In this document: positions 1 to 9,844 of the stretch, one piece after another
Layout: each line of letters starts with the position of its first letter
Numbering within the stretch: the stretch's first letter is position 1
Origin: Pedobacter metabolipauper
GTDB lineage: Bacteria; Bacteroidota; Bacteroidia; Sphingobacteriales; Sphingobacteriaceae
NCBI RefSeq assembly: GCF_004362715.1
Contig: NZ_SNYC01000009.1
Location: forward strand, 1 to 64,000
DNA: 64,000 nt
Direction of reading: 5' to 3'
The notes under the pieces: model-generated
Told to the model about the DNA's origin: nothing
Database searches by the model: none
What the model saw: only the letters and a program-made list of their open reading frames with translations
Translations under genes and position numbers: made by a program

Positions 1-3000
1 GTTAATGATGTGACCCCTTCTGCATTGAGCTATACTACGCCAAATGTGTTTACTAAGGGAACTGCAATCACTTCGTTGTCTCCAACAGTGAGTGGTGGTG
101 CAGTGACCAGCTACAGCATTAGTCCTGCATTGCCGACTGGATTGAATTTCAATACCACAACTGGGGTAATCAGCGGAACGCCAACCCTACTAAAAACAGC
201 AACCGATTATACCGTAACTGCAACGAATAGCGGAGGCAGTACAACCTTTGCAGTAAATATTGCTGTTATTGATGTAATCCCATCTTCGTTGAGCTATACC
301 ACTCAAAATATATTTACGAAGGGAACTGATATTACATCATTATCTCCAACAATTAGCGGTGGTGCCATAACCAGTTACAGCATAAGTCCTGCTTTACCAA
401 CTGGTTTGAGTTTTAGTACCACAACTGGTGTAATCAGCGGGACACCAACCGTACTTAAAACAGCAACCGATTATACAGTAACTGCTACAAACAGTGGTGG
501 CAGCACAACCTTTGCAGTCAACATTACCGTTAACGATGTAACGCCATCTGCATTGAGTTATACCACGCCAAATGTCTTTACTAGGGGTACAGCGATCACT
601 TCGTTGTCTCCAACAGTGAGTGGCGGTGCAGTAACCAGTTACAGCATTAGTCCTGCTTTGCCGACTGGTTTAAATTTCAGTACCACAACCGGTGTGATCA
701 GCGGAACTCCAAGCGTGCTTAAAACAGCAACCGATTATACCGTAACCGCTACAAACAGTGGAGGCAGCACAACCTTTGCGGTAAACATTACCGTTAACGA
801 TGTGATCCCGTCTGCATTGAGTTATACCACGCCAAATGTTTTTACTAAGGGATCTGCGATTACTTCCTTATCGCCAACAATTAGCGGCGGCGCGGTAACC
901 AGTTACAGCATTAGTCCTGCTTTGCCTGCTGGATTGAACTTCAATACAACAACCGGTGTAATCAGCGGAACGCCAAGCGTGCTTAAAACAGCTGCCGATT
1001 ATACCGTAACCGCTGCAAACAGCGGAGGCAGCACAACCTTTGCAGTGAACATTACCGTTAACGATTTGACGCCATCTGCATTGAGCTATACCACTCCAAA
1101 TATCTTCACTAAGGGTACAGCGATAACTTCATTGTCTCCAACGGTTAATGGTGGCGTAGTAACCAGCTATAGCATTACCCCTGCTTTGCCTGCTGGGTTA
1201 AATTTCAGTACCACAACCGGTGTGATCAGCGGAACGCCAACTGTAATTAAAACAGCAGCAGATTATACCGTAACTGCAACAAACAGTGGCGGCAGCACAA
1301 CCTTCGCGGTAAACATTACCGTTAACGATGTGGTTCCTTCTGCATTAAGCTATACCACTCCAAATATCTTCACTAAGGGTACAGCGATAACTTCATTGTC
1401 TCCAACGGTTAATGGTGGCGTAGTAACCAGCTATAGCATTACCCCTGCTTTGCCTGCTGGGTTAAATTTCAGTACCACAACCGGTGTAATCAGCGGAACG
1501 CCAACTGTAATTAAAACAGCAGCAGATTATACCGTAACTGCAACAAACAGTGGCGGCAGCACAACCTTCGCGGTAAACATTACCGTTAACGATGTGGTTC
1601 CTTCTGCATTAAGCTACACCACTCCAAATATCTTCACTAAGGGTACAGCGATAACTTCATTGTCTCCAACGGTTAATGGTGGCGTAGTAACCAGTTACAG
1701 CATTAGTCCTGCTTTGCCTGCTGGTTTAAATTTCAGTACCACAACCGGGGTAATCAGCGGAACACCGACCATAATTAAAACCGCTTCCAATTATACAGTA
1801 ACCGCTACTAACACTGGTGGCAATACAACTGCAAGTGTGCGCATTACAGTTAACGATATAATACCGTCAGCGTTAAGCTATACCACGCCAAACGTATTTA
1901 CTAAAGGAACAGCGATTACTTCCTTATCTCCAACAATTAGCGGTGGTGCAGTAACCAGCTACAGCATTAGTACTGTCTTGCCGACTGGATTGAACTTCAA
2001 TACCACAACCGGTGTGATGAGCGGAACTCCAAGCGTGCTTAAAACAGCAACCGATTATACCGTAACCGCAACAAACAGTGGAGGCAGCACAACCTTTGCG
2101 GTAAGCATTACCGTTAACGATGTGATCCCGTCTGCATTGAGTTATACCACGCCAAATGTTTTCACTAAGGGATCTGCGATTACTTCCTTATCTCCAACCA
2201 TAAGCGGTGGTGCAGTAACCAGCTACAGCATTGCTCCTGCTTTACCAACTGGATTGAACTTCAATACCACAACTGGTGTGATCAGCGGAACTCCAACCGT
2301 ACTTAAAACCGCTACAGATTATACCGTAACTGCGATAAACAGCGGAGGCAGCACAACCTTTACAGTGAACATTACGGTTAATGATGTGATCCCTTCTGCA
2401 TTGAACTATACTACGCCAAATGTGTTTACTAAGGGAACTGCAATCACTTCGTTATCTCCAACAGTGAGTGGTGGTGCAGTGACCAGCTACAGCATTAGTG
2501 CCACTTTGCCGACTGGTTTGAGTTTCAGTACCACAACTGGTGTAATCAGCGGAACGCCAACTGTACTTAAAACAGCAGCCGATTATACCGTAACTGCAAC
2601 GAATAGCGGAGGCAGTACAACCTTTGCAGTAAATATTGCTGTTATCGATGTAACCCCGTCTGCATTGAGTTATACCACTCCAAATATCTTTACTAAAGGA
2701 ACAGCGATCACTTCATTATCTCCAACTGTTAGTGGTGGTGCCATAACCAGTTACAGCATTAGTCCTGCCTTACCAACTGGTTTGAGTTTTAGTACCACAA
2801 CTGGTGTAATCAGCGGAACACCAAGCGTGCTTAAAACAGTAACCAATTACACAGTAACCGCTACCAATACCGGTGGCAATACAACGGCGAGCTTGAACAT
2901 TGCGGTTAACGATGTGATCCCTTCTGCGTTGAGCTACACTACTCCAAATGTCTTTACCAGGGGTACAGCAATCACTTCGTTATCTCCAACAGTGAGTGGC

Positions 3001-4161
3001 GGTGCAGTAACCAGCTACAGCATTTCCCCTGCGTTGCCTGCTGGGTTAAGTTTGAATGCCACAACAGGTATAATCAGTGGAACACCGGCAGCAATTAGCC
3101 CAACCGTAAATTATACCGTTACTGCGGCAAACAGCGGCGGCAACACAACGGCACTTGTCAGCATCACCATCAATTCCGATGTCACGATGGTCACCTGGTC
3201 TGCTCCTGCTGATCTGATATATGGAACCGCATTAAGCGCCATACAATTGAACGCCAGTGCGGCAATTCCTGGTACCTTTAAGTACAGTCCGGAAATAGGT
3301 ACCTTGCTGCATTCCGGCACCGGTCAAATGCTGTCTGTAACCTTCCGTCCGGATAATCCGCTTTACCCGGTAAGTACCCAAAGTGTAACGATTAACATAT
3401 TGAAAGCACCGTTACGCGTTGTGGCTAACAATGTATCACGCTGTTATGGAACACAAAATCCCGCATTGACCATGCAGTTTACCGGCTTTGTAAACAATGA
3501 AAATGAAGCACAGATCATTATACCGTCAATTGCATCTGCTGCAGATCTTCAAAGCGCAGCAGGTACCTATCCAATTACGTTGACAGGTGGCACTGCGGCC
3601 AATTATACCCTGGAACTTGTTCCCGGCACGTTAACTGTTAACCCGCTTCCGATCGTAACTATCACCAGTGATAAAGGCAATAGCATCAAAAAAGGAGAAA
3701 CTATACACCTGAATACTTCCGGAAATGCAAATACCTACAGCTGGACCAATCCAGACGGACTGATCAGCGGACAAGGAACGGCTTCCATAAGCGTTAGGCC
3801 ATCCAAGACGACAACATTCGAACTGATCACAACCAATGCTACAGGCTGCAGCAGCACCCAGACCATTACCATTGAAGTGACCGAAGATTATTCCCTGGTT
3901 AAAGGAACAAATATTCTGAGTAACAACGGAGATGGACGAAACGATACCTGGATCGTTAGAAATATTGACATGTATCCGGATAATACCGTAACGATCATGG
4001 ACAGGGCCGGCCGGCAAATCTATAAAACAAAAGGATATCAAAATGATTGGAAAGGAATGCTAAACGGAAGTCCGCTCAAAGAAGGAACTTATTATTACTT
4101 TATTGATCTTGGAAACTATCGCCCCATCATTAAAGGCTTCATCTCCATCATTAATGAGTAA
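1..4161 (+). CDS. Giant Ig-like repeat surface protein with type IX sorting-like C-terminal domain (5' end outside window)
   Basis: The reading frame is open from base 1, so the N-terminus lies outside the window. Twelve tandem 88-residue repeats (from base 10 to about 3177) each carry the putative-Ig (He_PIG) pattern with LPTGL, TTTGVISGTP and DYTVTATNSGG. They are followed by a region with the YGTxNPALT signature of MBG-type bacterial Ig domains (about codons 1080-1205), a further Ig/PKD-like stretch, and a C-terminal domain of about 90 residues (NGDGRNDTW, then VTIMDRAGRQIY, then GTYYYFIDL). That last part matches the gliding-motility-associated C-terminal (CHU_C) domain used as a type IX secretion sorting signal. 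The likely role is a secreted, cell-surface adhesin or matrix protein; the ligand is unknown. It is followed by a strong terminator at 4227-4262, so the gene ends its transcription unit. Confidence 0.9.
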   Translation, partial: VNDVTPSALSYTTPNVFTKGTAITSLSPTVSGGAVTSYSISPALPTGLNFNTTTGVISGTPTLLKTATDYTVTATNSGGSTTFAVNIAVIDVIPSSLSYTTQNIFTKGTDITSLSPTISGGAITSYSISPALPTGLSFSTTTGVISGTPTVLKTATDYTVTATNSGGSTTFAVNITVNDVTPSALSYTTPNVFTRGTAITSLSPTVSGGAVTSYSISPALPTGLNFSTTTGVISGTPSVLKTATDYTVTATNSGGSTTFAVNITVNDVIPSALSYTTPNVFTKGSAITSLSPTISGGAVTSYSISPALPAGLNFNTTTGVISGTPSVLKTAADYTVTAANSGGSTTFAVNITVNDLTPSALSYTTPNIFTKGTAITSLSPTVNGGVVTSYSITPALPAGLNFSTTTGVISGTPTVIKTAADYTVTATNSGGSTTFAVNITVNDVVPSALSYTTPNIFTKGTAITSLSPTVNGGVVTSYSITPALPAGLNFSTTTGVISGTPTVIKTAADYTVTATNSGGSTTFAVNITVNDVVPSALSYTTPNIFTKGTAITSLSPTVNGGVVTSYSISPALPAGLNFSTTTGVISGTPTIIKTASNYTVTATNTGGNTTASVRITVNDIIPSALSYTTPNVFTKGTAITSLSPTISGGAVTSYSISTVLPTGLNFNTTTGVMSGTPSVLKTATDYTVTATNSGGSTTFAVSITVNDVIPSALSYTTPNVFTKGSAITSLSPTISGGAVTSYSIAPALPTGLNFNTTTGVISGTPTVLKTATDYTVTAINSGGSTTFTVNITVNDVIPSALNYTTPNVFTKGTAITSLSPTVSGGAVTSYSISATLPTGLSFSTTTGVISGTPTVLKTAADYTVTATNSGGSTTFAVNIAVIDVTPSALSYTTPNIFTKGTAITSLSPTVSGGAITSYSISPALPTGLSFSTTTGVISGTPSVLKTVTNYTVTATNTGGNTTASLNIAVNDVIPSALSYTTPNVFTRGTAITSLSPTVSGGAVTSYSISPALPAGLSLNATTGIISGTPAAISPTVNYTVTAANSGGNTTALVSITINSDVTMVTWSAPADLIYGTALSAIQLNASAAIPGTFKYSPEIGTLLHSGTGQMLSVTFRPDNPLYPVSTQSVTINILKAPLRVVANNVSRCYGTQNPALTMQFTGFVNNENEAQIIIPSIASAADLQSAAGTYPITLTGGTAANYTLELVPGTLTVNPLPIVTITSDKGNSIKKGETIHLNTSGNANTYSWTNPDGLISGQGTASISVRPSKTTTFELITTNATGCSSTQTITIEVTEDYSLVKGTNILSNNGDGRNDTWIVRNIDMYPDNTVTIMDRAGRQIYKTKGYQNDWKGMLNGSPLKEGTYYYFIDLGNYRPIIKGFISIINE
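10..3177 (+). repeat. Twelve 264-bp in-frame tandem repeats
   Basis: Units start at 10, 274, 538, 802, 1066, 1330, 1594, 1858, 2122, 2386, 2650 and 2914, all exactly 264 bp with no length change. Each encodes one 88-residue Ig-like domain. Units 5 and 6 (1066-1593) are almost identical at the DNA level, and the first half of unit 7 continues that identity. Units 1 and 10, and units 4 and 9, share variant codons not seen elsewhere, which suggests block duplication or gene conversion inside the array. Confidence 0.95.
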
Positions 4162-4226
4162 TTATACCAGTAAATATTAACAGTATTTAGGCAGAAATAT
4201 ATGTAAATGCATAATTAGACAACAAT

Positions 4227-4262
4227 AAAAAGGTCTCTCCATTTTATCGGAGAGACCTTTTT
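4227..4262. terminator. Bidirectional intrinsic terminator
   Basis: Perfect 9-bp GC-rich stem ggtctctcc (4232-4240) / ggagagacc (4249-4257), extended by an A-run on the left and a T-run on the right. It sits between two converging genes and can stop transcription from both sides. Confidence 0.9.
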
Positions 4263-4302
4263 TATAAAATCAAATCATATGTTCATTTAATCATACTTAG
4301 AG

Positions 4303-4338
4303 CGTTCTCAACGTTCTCAACGTTCTTAACGTTCTCAA
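4303..4338. repeat. Four 9-bp tandem repeats (cgttctcaa)
   Basis: Copies at 4303-4311, 4312-4320, 4321-4329 (one mismatch) and 4330-4338, in the short space between the terminator and the 3' end of the SDR gene. No function can be assigned. Confidence 0.85.
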
Positions 4339-4393
4339 TGTCGTAGTAACAAACTACTACATTTAATGAACATTTTAAATGCGATTCATAATC

Positions 4394-5173
4394 TTACATT
4401 CCAAATCCGCCGTCAACGGAAATGGCCTGTCCGGTTACATGAACTGCTGAAGCCAGGTAAACGGCCAGCTGACCCATATCTTCCGGAGTTTGGGCCTCTC
4501 CCTGAGGCAACAGGCTTTCCTGGTTTCTTTCCCACGACTGCTCTTCCGTTTCTCCATCTTTCGCGAAGGCTTTAGCCAATCCTTTATCACCTCTCCACAT
4601 ACCAGTGCCAACAATACCCGGACATAACGCGTTGACTGTGATTCCTTCTTTCGCAACTTCCTTAGCCAGTGAGTTCGTAAATCCGACAACCGCAAATTTT
4701 GATGCACTATAGGCCGATACATCAGACATGCCTGTTTTTCCTAAAATGGATGATATATTGATGATACTTCCAGATTTGTTAGGCAGCATCACTTCCAGCT
4801 CAGCCTTGCTGCACAGAAATACTCCCTTTGCATTTACATTCATAATGCGGTCCCAGTCTTCACCGGTCATATCTATTACCTTATGGATTCCCAATACACC
4901 GGCATTGTTTACCGCCACATCAAGGGTTCCAAAATCAGCAGCAACCGCCTGTACCATTGTCTTCACCGTATCGTAATTGGTAACATCTACCTGGTATGTT
5001 TTTACTTTTACGCCTTCTTTCTCAATTAAAACTTTGGTTTCTTCTAAAACATCAAGACCGATATCTGCCAATGCAATATCCGCTCCTGCTTTTGCCAGAC
5101 TTAATGCAATTCCTTGTCCGATTCCTCTTGATGCTCCTGTAACTAACGCAACTTTTCCTTGTAATGAATTCAT
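4394..5173 (-). CDS. SDR family oxidoreductase, probably NAD-dependent
   Basis: Classical short-chain dehydrogenase of 259 residues, the usual length. Cofactor motif TGASRGIG is at residues 12-19, NNAG at 89-92, catalytic Ser around 141-142, and Tyr155-x-x-x-Lys159 in YSASK. Asp37 at the end of the second beta strand suggests NAD(H) rather than NADP(H). The C-terminus HVTGQAISVDGGFGM is typical of the acetoin/butanediol, glucose or 3-oxoacyl reductase-like SDRs. The substrate cannot be told from sequence. It is probably cytosolic and monocistronic: the gene upstream ends in its own terminator (5341-5378) and the neighbours are unrelated. Confidence 0.9.
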   Translation of the reverse strand: MNSLQGKVALVTGASRGIGQGIALSLAKAGADIALADIGLDVLEETKVLIEKEGVKVKTYQVDVTNYDTVKTMVQAVAADFGTLDVAVNNAGVLGIHKVIDMTGEDWDRIMNVNAKGVFLCSKAELEVMLPNKSGSIINISSILGKTGMSDVSAYSASKFAVVGFTNSLAKEVAKEGITVNALCPGIVGTGMWRGDKGLAKAFAKDGETEEQSWERNQESLLPQGEAQTPEDMGQLAVYLASAVHVTGQAISVDGGFGM

Positions 5174-5340
5174 AATAAAAATATTAAATGTTTAAACTTG
5201 TATTTTTAAAACGAATCTATTCCCGTAAGGTTCGGCTAAATCGTCATTATGACACAATCATGTTAAAACGAGGACTTGTCATCAATCAAACTCCACCTCT
5301 GAACGTTGGATATCTGAATGCTTTGTGATTTTTCATTCAT

Positions 5341-5378
5341 AAAAAAGCCCTCAAAAAGTTTCTAACTTTTTGAGGGCT
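5341..5378 (-). terminator. Intrinsic terminator, minus orientation
   Basis: Perfect 15-bp inverted repeat (5346-5360 / 5364-5378) with a 3-nt loop, followed on the minus strand by a run of U (5341-5346 read as A on plus). It lies about 100 bp past the stop codon of the protease gene and closes the large minus-strand unit. Confidence 0.9.
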
Positions 5379-5479
5379 GTGCAATCCAACTTTTTTATAG
5401 CACTGTAAATTTATGATACACCTTCGTAATTATACAATTGGCATTTTACAGAATCTACTTTCGTTATAGTGCCAGATTA

Positions 5480-7222
5480 TTATAGCACCAGCTTTTGACT
5501 TAACGCGTCTTCAATAAATTTCTTTACTTCCATTGCAGGTATGGCCAATGTGGATGTTCTGCTGAAACGTGCAATATTGATCCCGTAAAACACACCGTCT
5601 GCACTGAAAACCGGACTTCCGCATTCTTCTGGTCTTAACGCAGCATCGTGTGAGAATACCCGTTTAAATCCATCAAGAAGGATACTTTTACCACCATCAA
5701 ATCTTTCTGCCGGATGGTTGCTGATTTGAGGCCGTTGTTTTAAAATGGAGATCAGGTTGTATTTTTCACCGGCGCGGATACCCTGTATGGTCACCGTATC
5801 ACCCGGGCCATACTTGATCAGCTCCCCTCCGTATTGTTCCGGTCTGCTGATGGCTACGTTGTTAAAGCCTGTGATCTGGTCGCCCAAAGCCAGCTTTGCT
5901 TCTTCTGCCGGACTGTTTGGATTGATGCGCGTTAGGATGATCTTCTCGTCGTTAAAGTTTGCCGAAGCACCGAAATATCCGGCACTGAACTTTCTTGGCT
6001 GGTTGAAATATCCGCTTCCTGCAATGCTGACCTTATAATCTGTTCCCGGTAATGGTGAGATCAGGAATTTACCCAGATCGTTAAAGGTCAGGCTATCCGT
6101 TTCTTTCACTGTTTTTAGTTTGATGGCGTTCTTCAGGCTTTCTGTAATATGAAGCAGTACCAGGTCATTTTCTTTGTCCCTCGACAGTACCTCTGCTTTT
6201 GCCGTTTTGCCCGCCCCCAGGTCTACCTCAGCAGAATTGCCGATCACTGAACTTTTGCCCACCAGAAATGATCCGCCTTTTAGCGCGGTGCCCGATTTAC
6301 TCATCGGTACTTCATTGCCTTTAGGGGATAATCCTTCTGCTGAAAACACAGTACCCAATGCTTTTTTTTCTTCACCATTCACGGTGCTTTTAATCATCAG
6401 GGTACTTCCCATCACTTTCATCGCCGATTCCTTAAAATTAGCCGTTAAAGCGGCCAGTCCGGGAATTGCTTTGATTCCATCTGCTAAAGGATCCGCTTTG
6501 ACCGGTTCTTCTGTAGCCGGCAACGCTTTGTAAGCTTCGGGAACGGTTAGGGCCGTCCAGTATTTTCGGTACATATCAACCGGTACTTCGAAGTTAATAT
6601 CTTCCGGCTGATCGATCCTGCTGTGCAGTGCAACCACCCTTCCCATATAGTCGAACAACGGACCTCCGGAATCTCCCGGCTCCATTTTACAGGTAGATTC
6701 TGTAAATCCCCATTGATCCAGGACATTGGTGATCCGTCCGAAACGGATGGTCGGCAAGGTCTGGTTTAAGGTTTCCGGGTAAGAGATGCTCAGGCAGGGC
6801 TCATTTACCTTCAGGCTGGACGACCAGCCCATCTCTGCAAATGGCCATTCCCCTTTGGTTATGATCTTCATCATGCCCAGATCCGGGCGGTTATCCATTT
6901 CCTGGAAGCCCATCTTTCCAAGGGCGATGGCAATCGCTTCCCGGCCATCAGGAAAAAACACTTTATAGGTTTTGTTCGGCTGTATGGCATGAGAAACCGT
7001 TAGGATATACCCTTCGGCATTTACCACCACCCCACTGAACTGCGCACTGGCCTGTGCTTTACGAACCGTATCAAAGCCCCACATGCGGACACTTGCTGCG
7101 TACGACTTTTTGATGGCCTGACCTAAGGTCTTTTCGAGGGCTTTTTGGTCAAACTTCTGGCTGTATGCATCTGTTAATGCGCAAAAGAACGCAACGAGTA
7201 CAATCAAACAATACTTTTTCAT
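5480..7222 (-). CDS. Secreted tandem trypsin-like serine protease with PDZ domain; second protease domain degenerate
   Basis: 580 residues with a signal peptide (MKKYCLIVLVAFFCALTDAYSQ region). The first chymotrypsin-fold domain (about 35-225) has a full triad: His78 in TVSHA, Asp114 in RPDLGM and Ser185 in GDSGGP. A second, weaker domain (about 265-575) keeps the Asp position (Asp353 in NDLVLL) but has Cys534 where the nucleophile should be (EECGSP replaces GDSGGP), and I see no matching His. A PDZ domain (about 410-497, NPNSPAEEAKLALGDQI) is inserted between the Asp and Cys positions of that second domain. The likely location is periplasm or outer surface, with HtrA/DegS-like peptide-binding logic. 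It starts 5 bp after the upstream TlpA gene stops, so it is co-transcribed with it. Confidence 0.85.
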   Translation of the reverse strand: MKKYCLIVLVAFFCALTDAYSQKFDQKALEKTLGQAIKKSYAASVRMWGFDTVRKAQASAQFSGVVVNAEGYILTVSHAIQPNKTYKVFFPDGREAIAIALGKMGFQEMDNRPDLGMMKIITKGEWPFAEMGWSSSLKVNEPCLSISYPETLNQTLPTIRFGRITNVLDQWGFTESTCKMEPGDSGGPLFDYMGRVVALHSRIDQPEDINFEVPVDMYRKYWTALTVPEAYKALPATEEPVKADPLADGIKAIPGLAALTANFKESAMKVMGSTLMIKSTVNGEEKKALGTVFSAEGLSPKGNEVPMSKSGTALKGGSFLVGKSSVIGNSAEVDLGAGKTAKAEVLSRDKENDLVLLHITESLKNAIKLKTVKETDSLTFNDLGKFLISPLPGTDYKVSIAGSGYFNQPRKFSAGYFGASANFNDEKIILTRINPNSPAEEAKLALGDQITGFNNVAISRPEQYGGELIKYGPGDTVTIQGIRAGEKYNLISILKQRPQISNHPAERFDGGKSILLDGFKRVFSHDAALRPEECGSPVFSADGVFYGINIARFSRTSTLAIPAMEVKKFIEDALSQKLVL

Positions 7223-7227
7223 TTATT

Positions 7228-8661
7228 CTATTTTCCTAAAGATGATTCTGATCTTGCAAGTGCGATCATGGTACTGATCTCTTCTACAAAAGCATCGTTC
7301 CCACCAGCTGAATTACCGAGAGAACGGAACCGGATATTTCCTTTACCATCGATTACAAACTTAGCCGGAATTCCCGATAATTTATAACCTGATGCTGCTT
7401 TATTTGATTTTGTTGCCGGATCTTTCAAGTCCATCAATACATTAAAGGTGTACTTATTGCTGCTGATATAATTTCCAGCATCCTTAACCGGATCTGCTAC
7501 CGTTTCCCAGGTATGGATAAACAGGAAAACCACATTTGGATCATTTTTGAACTTCGTCACTGCAGCCTGCATGTGTGGAAATGAAGCTTTACACGGACCG
7601 CACCAGGTTGCCCAAAAATCAAGGATCACGGTTTTACCTTTATAATCGGACAGGGAAACAGTCTTTCCCTTTAAATCCTGAACCGTGAAATTGAATGCTG
7701 GCTCATTGATCATCTTCTTAACCAGCTCTGCACTTACTTTCTCTTTTAGCTGCGCATATAATGATTTTTCATAGTCTGCAAATCCCTGATCGCTTCCTTT
7801 TACCGCTGCATAAGCGGCTTTAAACTGTGCCTTAACTTCTGCGGATGCACGTCCCTGTTTGATGCTCTCTTCCATTAATGGATAAGCTTCATTGTACTGG
7901 CTCTTTGCGACCAACAGGTTTAAATACGTATCGTTAAAGGCCAGATCTTTGCTGTTGTCCTGCGCAGCAGCCACCTCTTTAGCATATTTTAATCCTTCTG
8001 TATATTTCTTATTGGCATACAATGCCGCTGCATACTGCTTGGCATACGCATAGTAATCTGCCGAACGTACGGAAGAACTTTTCAGCTCATCATCGATTGA
8101 TTTTTTGATCAGTTTTTCTGCCAGCACATATTCTTTTCTCGCGTAAGTTTCTCTCGCCGCATAAGAGAATGCCTTGGTTTTATATACGGTATCTTTAATC
8201 CCGCTCAGGTATTCTATCACCTTTTCCGGGTTATTTTTAAAGGTAACGGCTACGAAGTACTTTGAGGTGTCAAAGTAACGGTGACCGGCAAGCTTAGGGT
8301 TGGCACCAAACCGGGCAACAAACTGCTTGTATTTTTTCTCATTCTCTACCGCATCGGTTTCACTGTAGATCTCGTTTAAGGCTTCATCAAATGCAGCCAG
8401 TCCATCCGGAAATTTCTGACGCGAAAGCCTGGCAACTTCATCTCTCCTGGTTGCATTGCGCTTGGTGTTGTAGTAGGAAACGAGTAAGGACAGATCTTCC
8501 TCTTCATTGCTTTTATAAAGCGTTTCCAGGCTTTGCTTCAGGGCCACTGAATCTTTTTGGTTGATCAGTTCAGTTAATTTCGGATTTGCTGGCCCGCGTT
8601 GTGCCGATGCGGTCAATGCCGAAAGACCGGCAAGCAAAATAAATAATGTTTTAAGTTTCAT
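7228..8661 (-). CDS. TlpA-family thioredoxin-like protein with long helical N-terminal region
   Basis: 477 residues with a signal peptide (MKLKTLFILLAGLSALTASAQ). Residues 30-320 are helical and TPR-like. The C-terminal part (about 322-465) is a TlpA/AhpC-TSA thioredoxin domain with active site WCGPC (Cys354, Cys357) and a cis-Pro in SGIPAKFVID. It probably acts as a periplasmic disulfide reductase for envelope substrates. It is followed immediately by the double protease gene and preceded by a second TlpA gene, so the three form the tail of this locus. Paired TlpA proteins next to SusC/SusD are common in Sphingobacteriaceae, but their substrates are not established. Confidence 0.88.
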   Translation of the reverse strand: MKLKTLFILLAGLSALTASAQRGPANPKLTELINQKDSVALKQSLETLYKSNEEEDLSLLVSYYNTKRNATRRDEVARLSRQKFPDGLAAFDEALNEIYSETDAVENEKKYKQFVARFGANPKLAGHRYFDTSKYFVAVTFKNNPEKVIEYLSGIKDTVYKTKAFSYAARETYARKEYVLAEKLIKKSIDDELKSSSVRSADYYAYAKQYAAALYANKKYTEGLKYAKEVAAAQDNSKDLAFNDTYLNLLVAKSQYNEAYPLMEESIKQGRASAEVKAQFKAAYAAVKGSDQGFADYEKSLYAQLKEKVSAELVKKMINEPAFNFTVQDLKGKTVSLSDYKGKTVILDFWATWCGPCKASFPHMQAAVTKFKNDPNVVFLFIHTWETVADPVKDAGNYISSNKYTFNVLMDLKDPATKSNKAASGYKLSGIPAKFVIDGKGNIRFRSLGNSAGGNDAFVEEISTMIALARSESSLGK

Positions 8662-8742
8662 ATCGTTGGTTCAATTCGTGGTTTATGGTAATATTATATA
8701 TTTGCCATTAATAACTGCTGCGAAAATAGTAAAATATCCCAG

Positions 8743-9792
8743 TTATTTTTTCGGAGCTTCAGCGGCGGCGGCTTCTGCCTTTTTCAACAGTGTTTTGGCT
8801 TTTTCCGGTTGTCCGGCCTTGGTATACAAGTCTGCCATTGCGGTGTAGGTCTTCGGGAAGTCCATACTCCATGGATACAAGTCCAGCTGTGCCTGGTAGC
8901 TGTCCGCCGCCAGCACATACAGCTCTGCCGGCATATTCTCCCTGCCGGTTACCGCATCTGTAATGGTGGAAAATTTCGGCTCATCGCTTTTGGCGATCCA
9001 TACCTTTCCATATACTGCTGCCTGCTTAGGGTCTGTTTTGACCAGCGACCAGAACGTAAAATGCCCTAAATAGGGATAATATTTCAACGCCGGTTCTTTC
9101 GCATTGATCTTTTCAATTTCCAAAAGCGCCTCCTGCGGCTTTCCTGGATTTCCCATGAACGGGTTGAGTACCATCATGATGTTATTGTCTATGGCCGATA
9201 AGCGTTCCCATTCTTTTCTTTTTACCGCTTCTGCCTGGTTGTTCCAGGTTCCGGATACCACCTGCGGCAGTATTTTATCGAGGTTCTTCGGATGTCCGGC
9301 CCAGGCAATCTTTCCTTCACGGTCTACCACAAAGGCATGGGGTATTCCCCGCTGACCATAAGCCTTAAGCCAGTTATCGGCCATAAATTTATCCTGCTCA
9401 AAACCAACGGCATAATCCATTTTATCGCCCATTCCGGCAACAAACTTTTCAATCATTGGAATGGTCGTTGCGGCCCGCTCCATAATGCTGATTCCAAGAA
9501 CCGATACGTCTTTCTTATATTCATTGGCTAGTTTAGACAGGTGCGGCATTCCTGCAATGCAGGGCAGACACCAGGTTGCCCAGAACTCTACCACGTAGAT
9601 CCTGCCTTTTTTAAATTCGGAAATGCTGTCTCCCTTAAACCATTTTGCAATTTTAAGGGGTGGTGCCGGATCTCCCAATGACTTAAGGGGCTTTGGTTCT
9701 GCCGTTTGTGCGTGTGACCGGGTTACATTGAAACCGCTGAGCACATTGAAAACCAGTATACTTAGTAAAACGATCCGTGTTAATTTTTTCAT
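8743..9792 (-). CDS. TlpA-family disulfide reductase with C-terminal TPR
   Basis: 349 residues with an N-terminal signal peptide (hydrophobic 5-20, cleavage near HAQT). The thioredoxin domain comes first (about 40-180), with active site WCLPC (Cys75, Cys78) and cis-Pro in GIPHAFVVD. A helical TPR-like region follows (about 190-349), ending in a Lys/Ala-rich tail. The order is the reverse of the neighbouring TlpA gene, so the two are not simple duplicates. Predicted periplasmic thiol-disulfide exchange. A hairpin at 9845-9879 separates it from the PKD-like lipoprotein gene, so it may have its own promoter or be expressed by readthrough. Confidence 0.87.
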   Translation of the reverse strand: MKKLTRIVLLSILVFNVLSGFNVTRSHAQTAEPKPLKSLGDPAPPLKIAKWFKGDSISEFKKGRIYVVEFWATWCLPCIAGMPHLSKLANEYKKDVSVLGISIMERAATTIPMIEKFVAGMGDKMDYAVGFEQDKFMADNWLKAYGQRGIPHAFVVDREGKIAWAGHPKNLDKILPQVVSGTWNNQAEAVKRKEWERLSAIDNNIMMVLNPFMGNPGKPQEALLEIEKINAKEPALKYYPYLGHFTFWSLVKTDPKQAAVYGKVWIAKSDEPKFSTITDAVTGRENMPAELYVLAADSYQAQLDLYPWSMDFPKTYTAMADLYTKAGQPEKAKTLLKKAEAAAAEAPKK

Positions 9793-9844
9793 TTGTTATT
9801 TTATTTAAGGTTGATATTAGGTTCAGCCAGATTTGAAAGTTTTG

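Noticed and set aside
10..3177. Regular repeats as a CRISPR-like array
   Set aside because: Units are 264 bp, in frame, coding for Ig-like domains without unique spacers.
3631..4041. 136-codon minus-strand frame under the C-terminal domain of the repeat protein
   Set aside because: Antisense to a conserved sorting domain, and no family resemblance.
8697..8704. Perfect plus-strand TATATTTG between the two TlpA genes
   Set aside because: It would drive transcription against all neighbouring genes, and no plus-strand gene follows; probably chance in AT-rich DNA.
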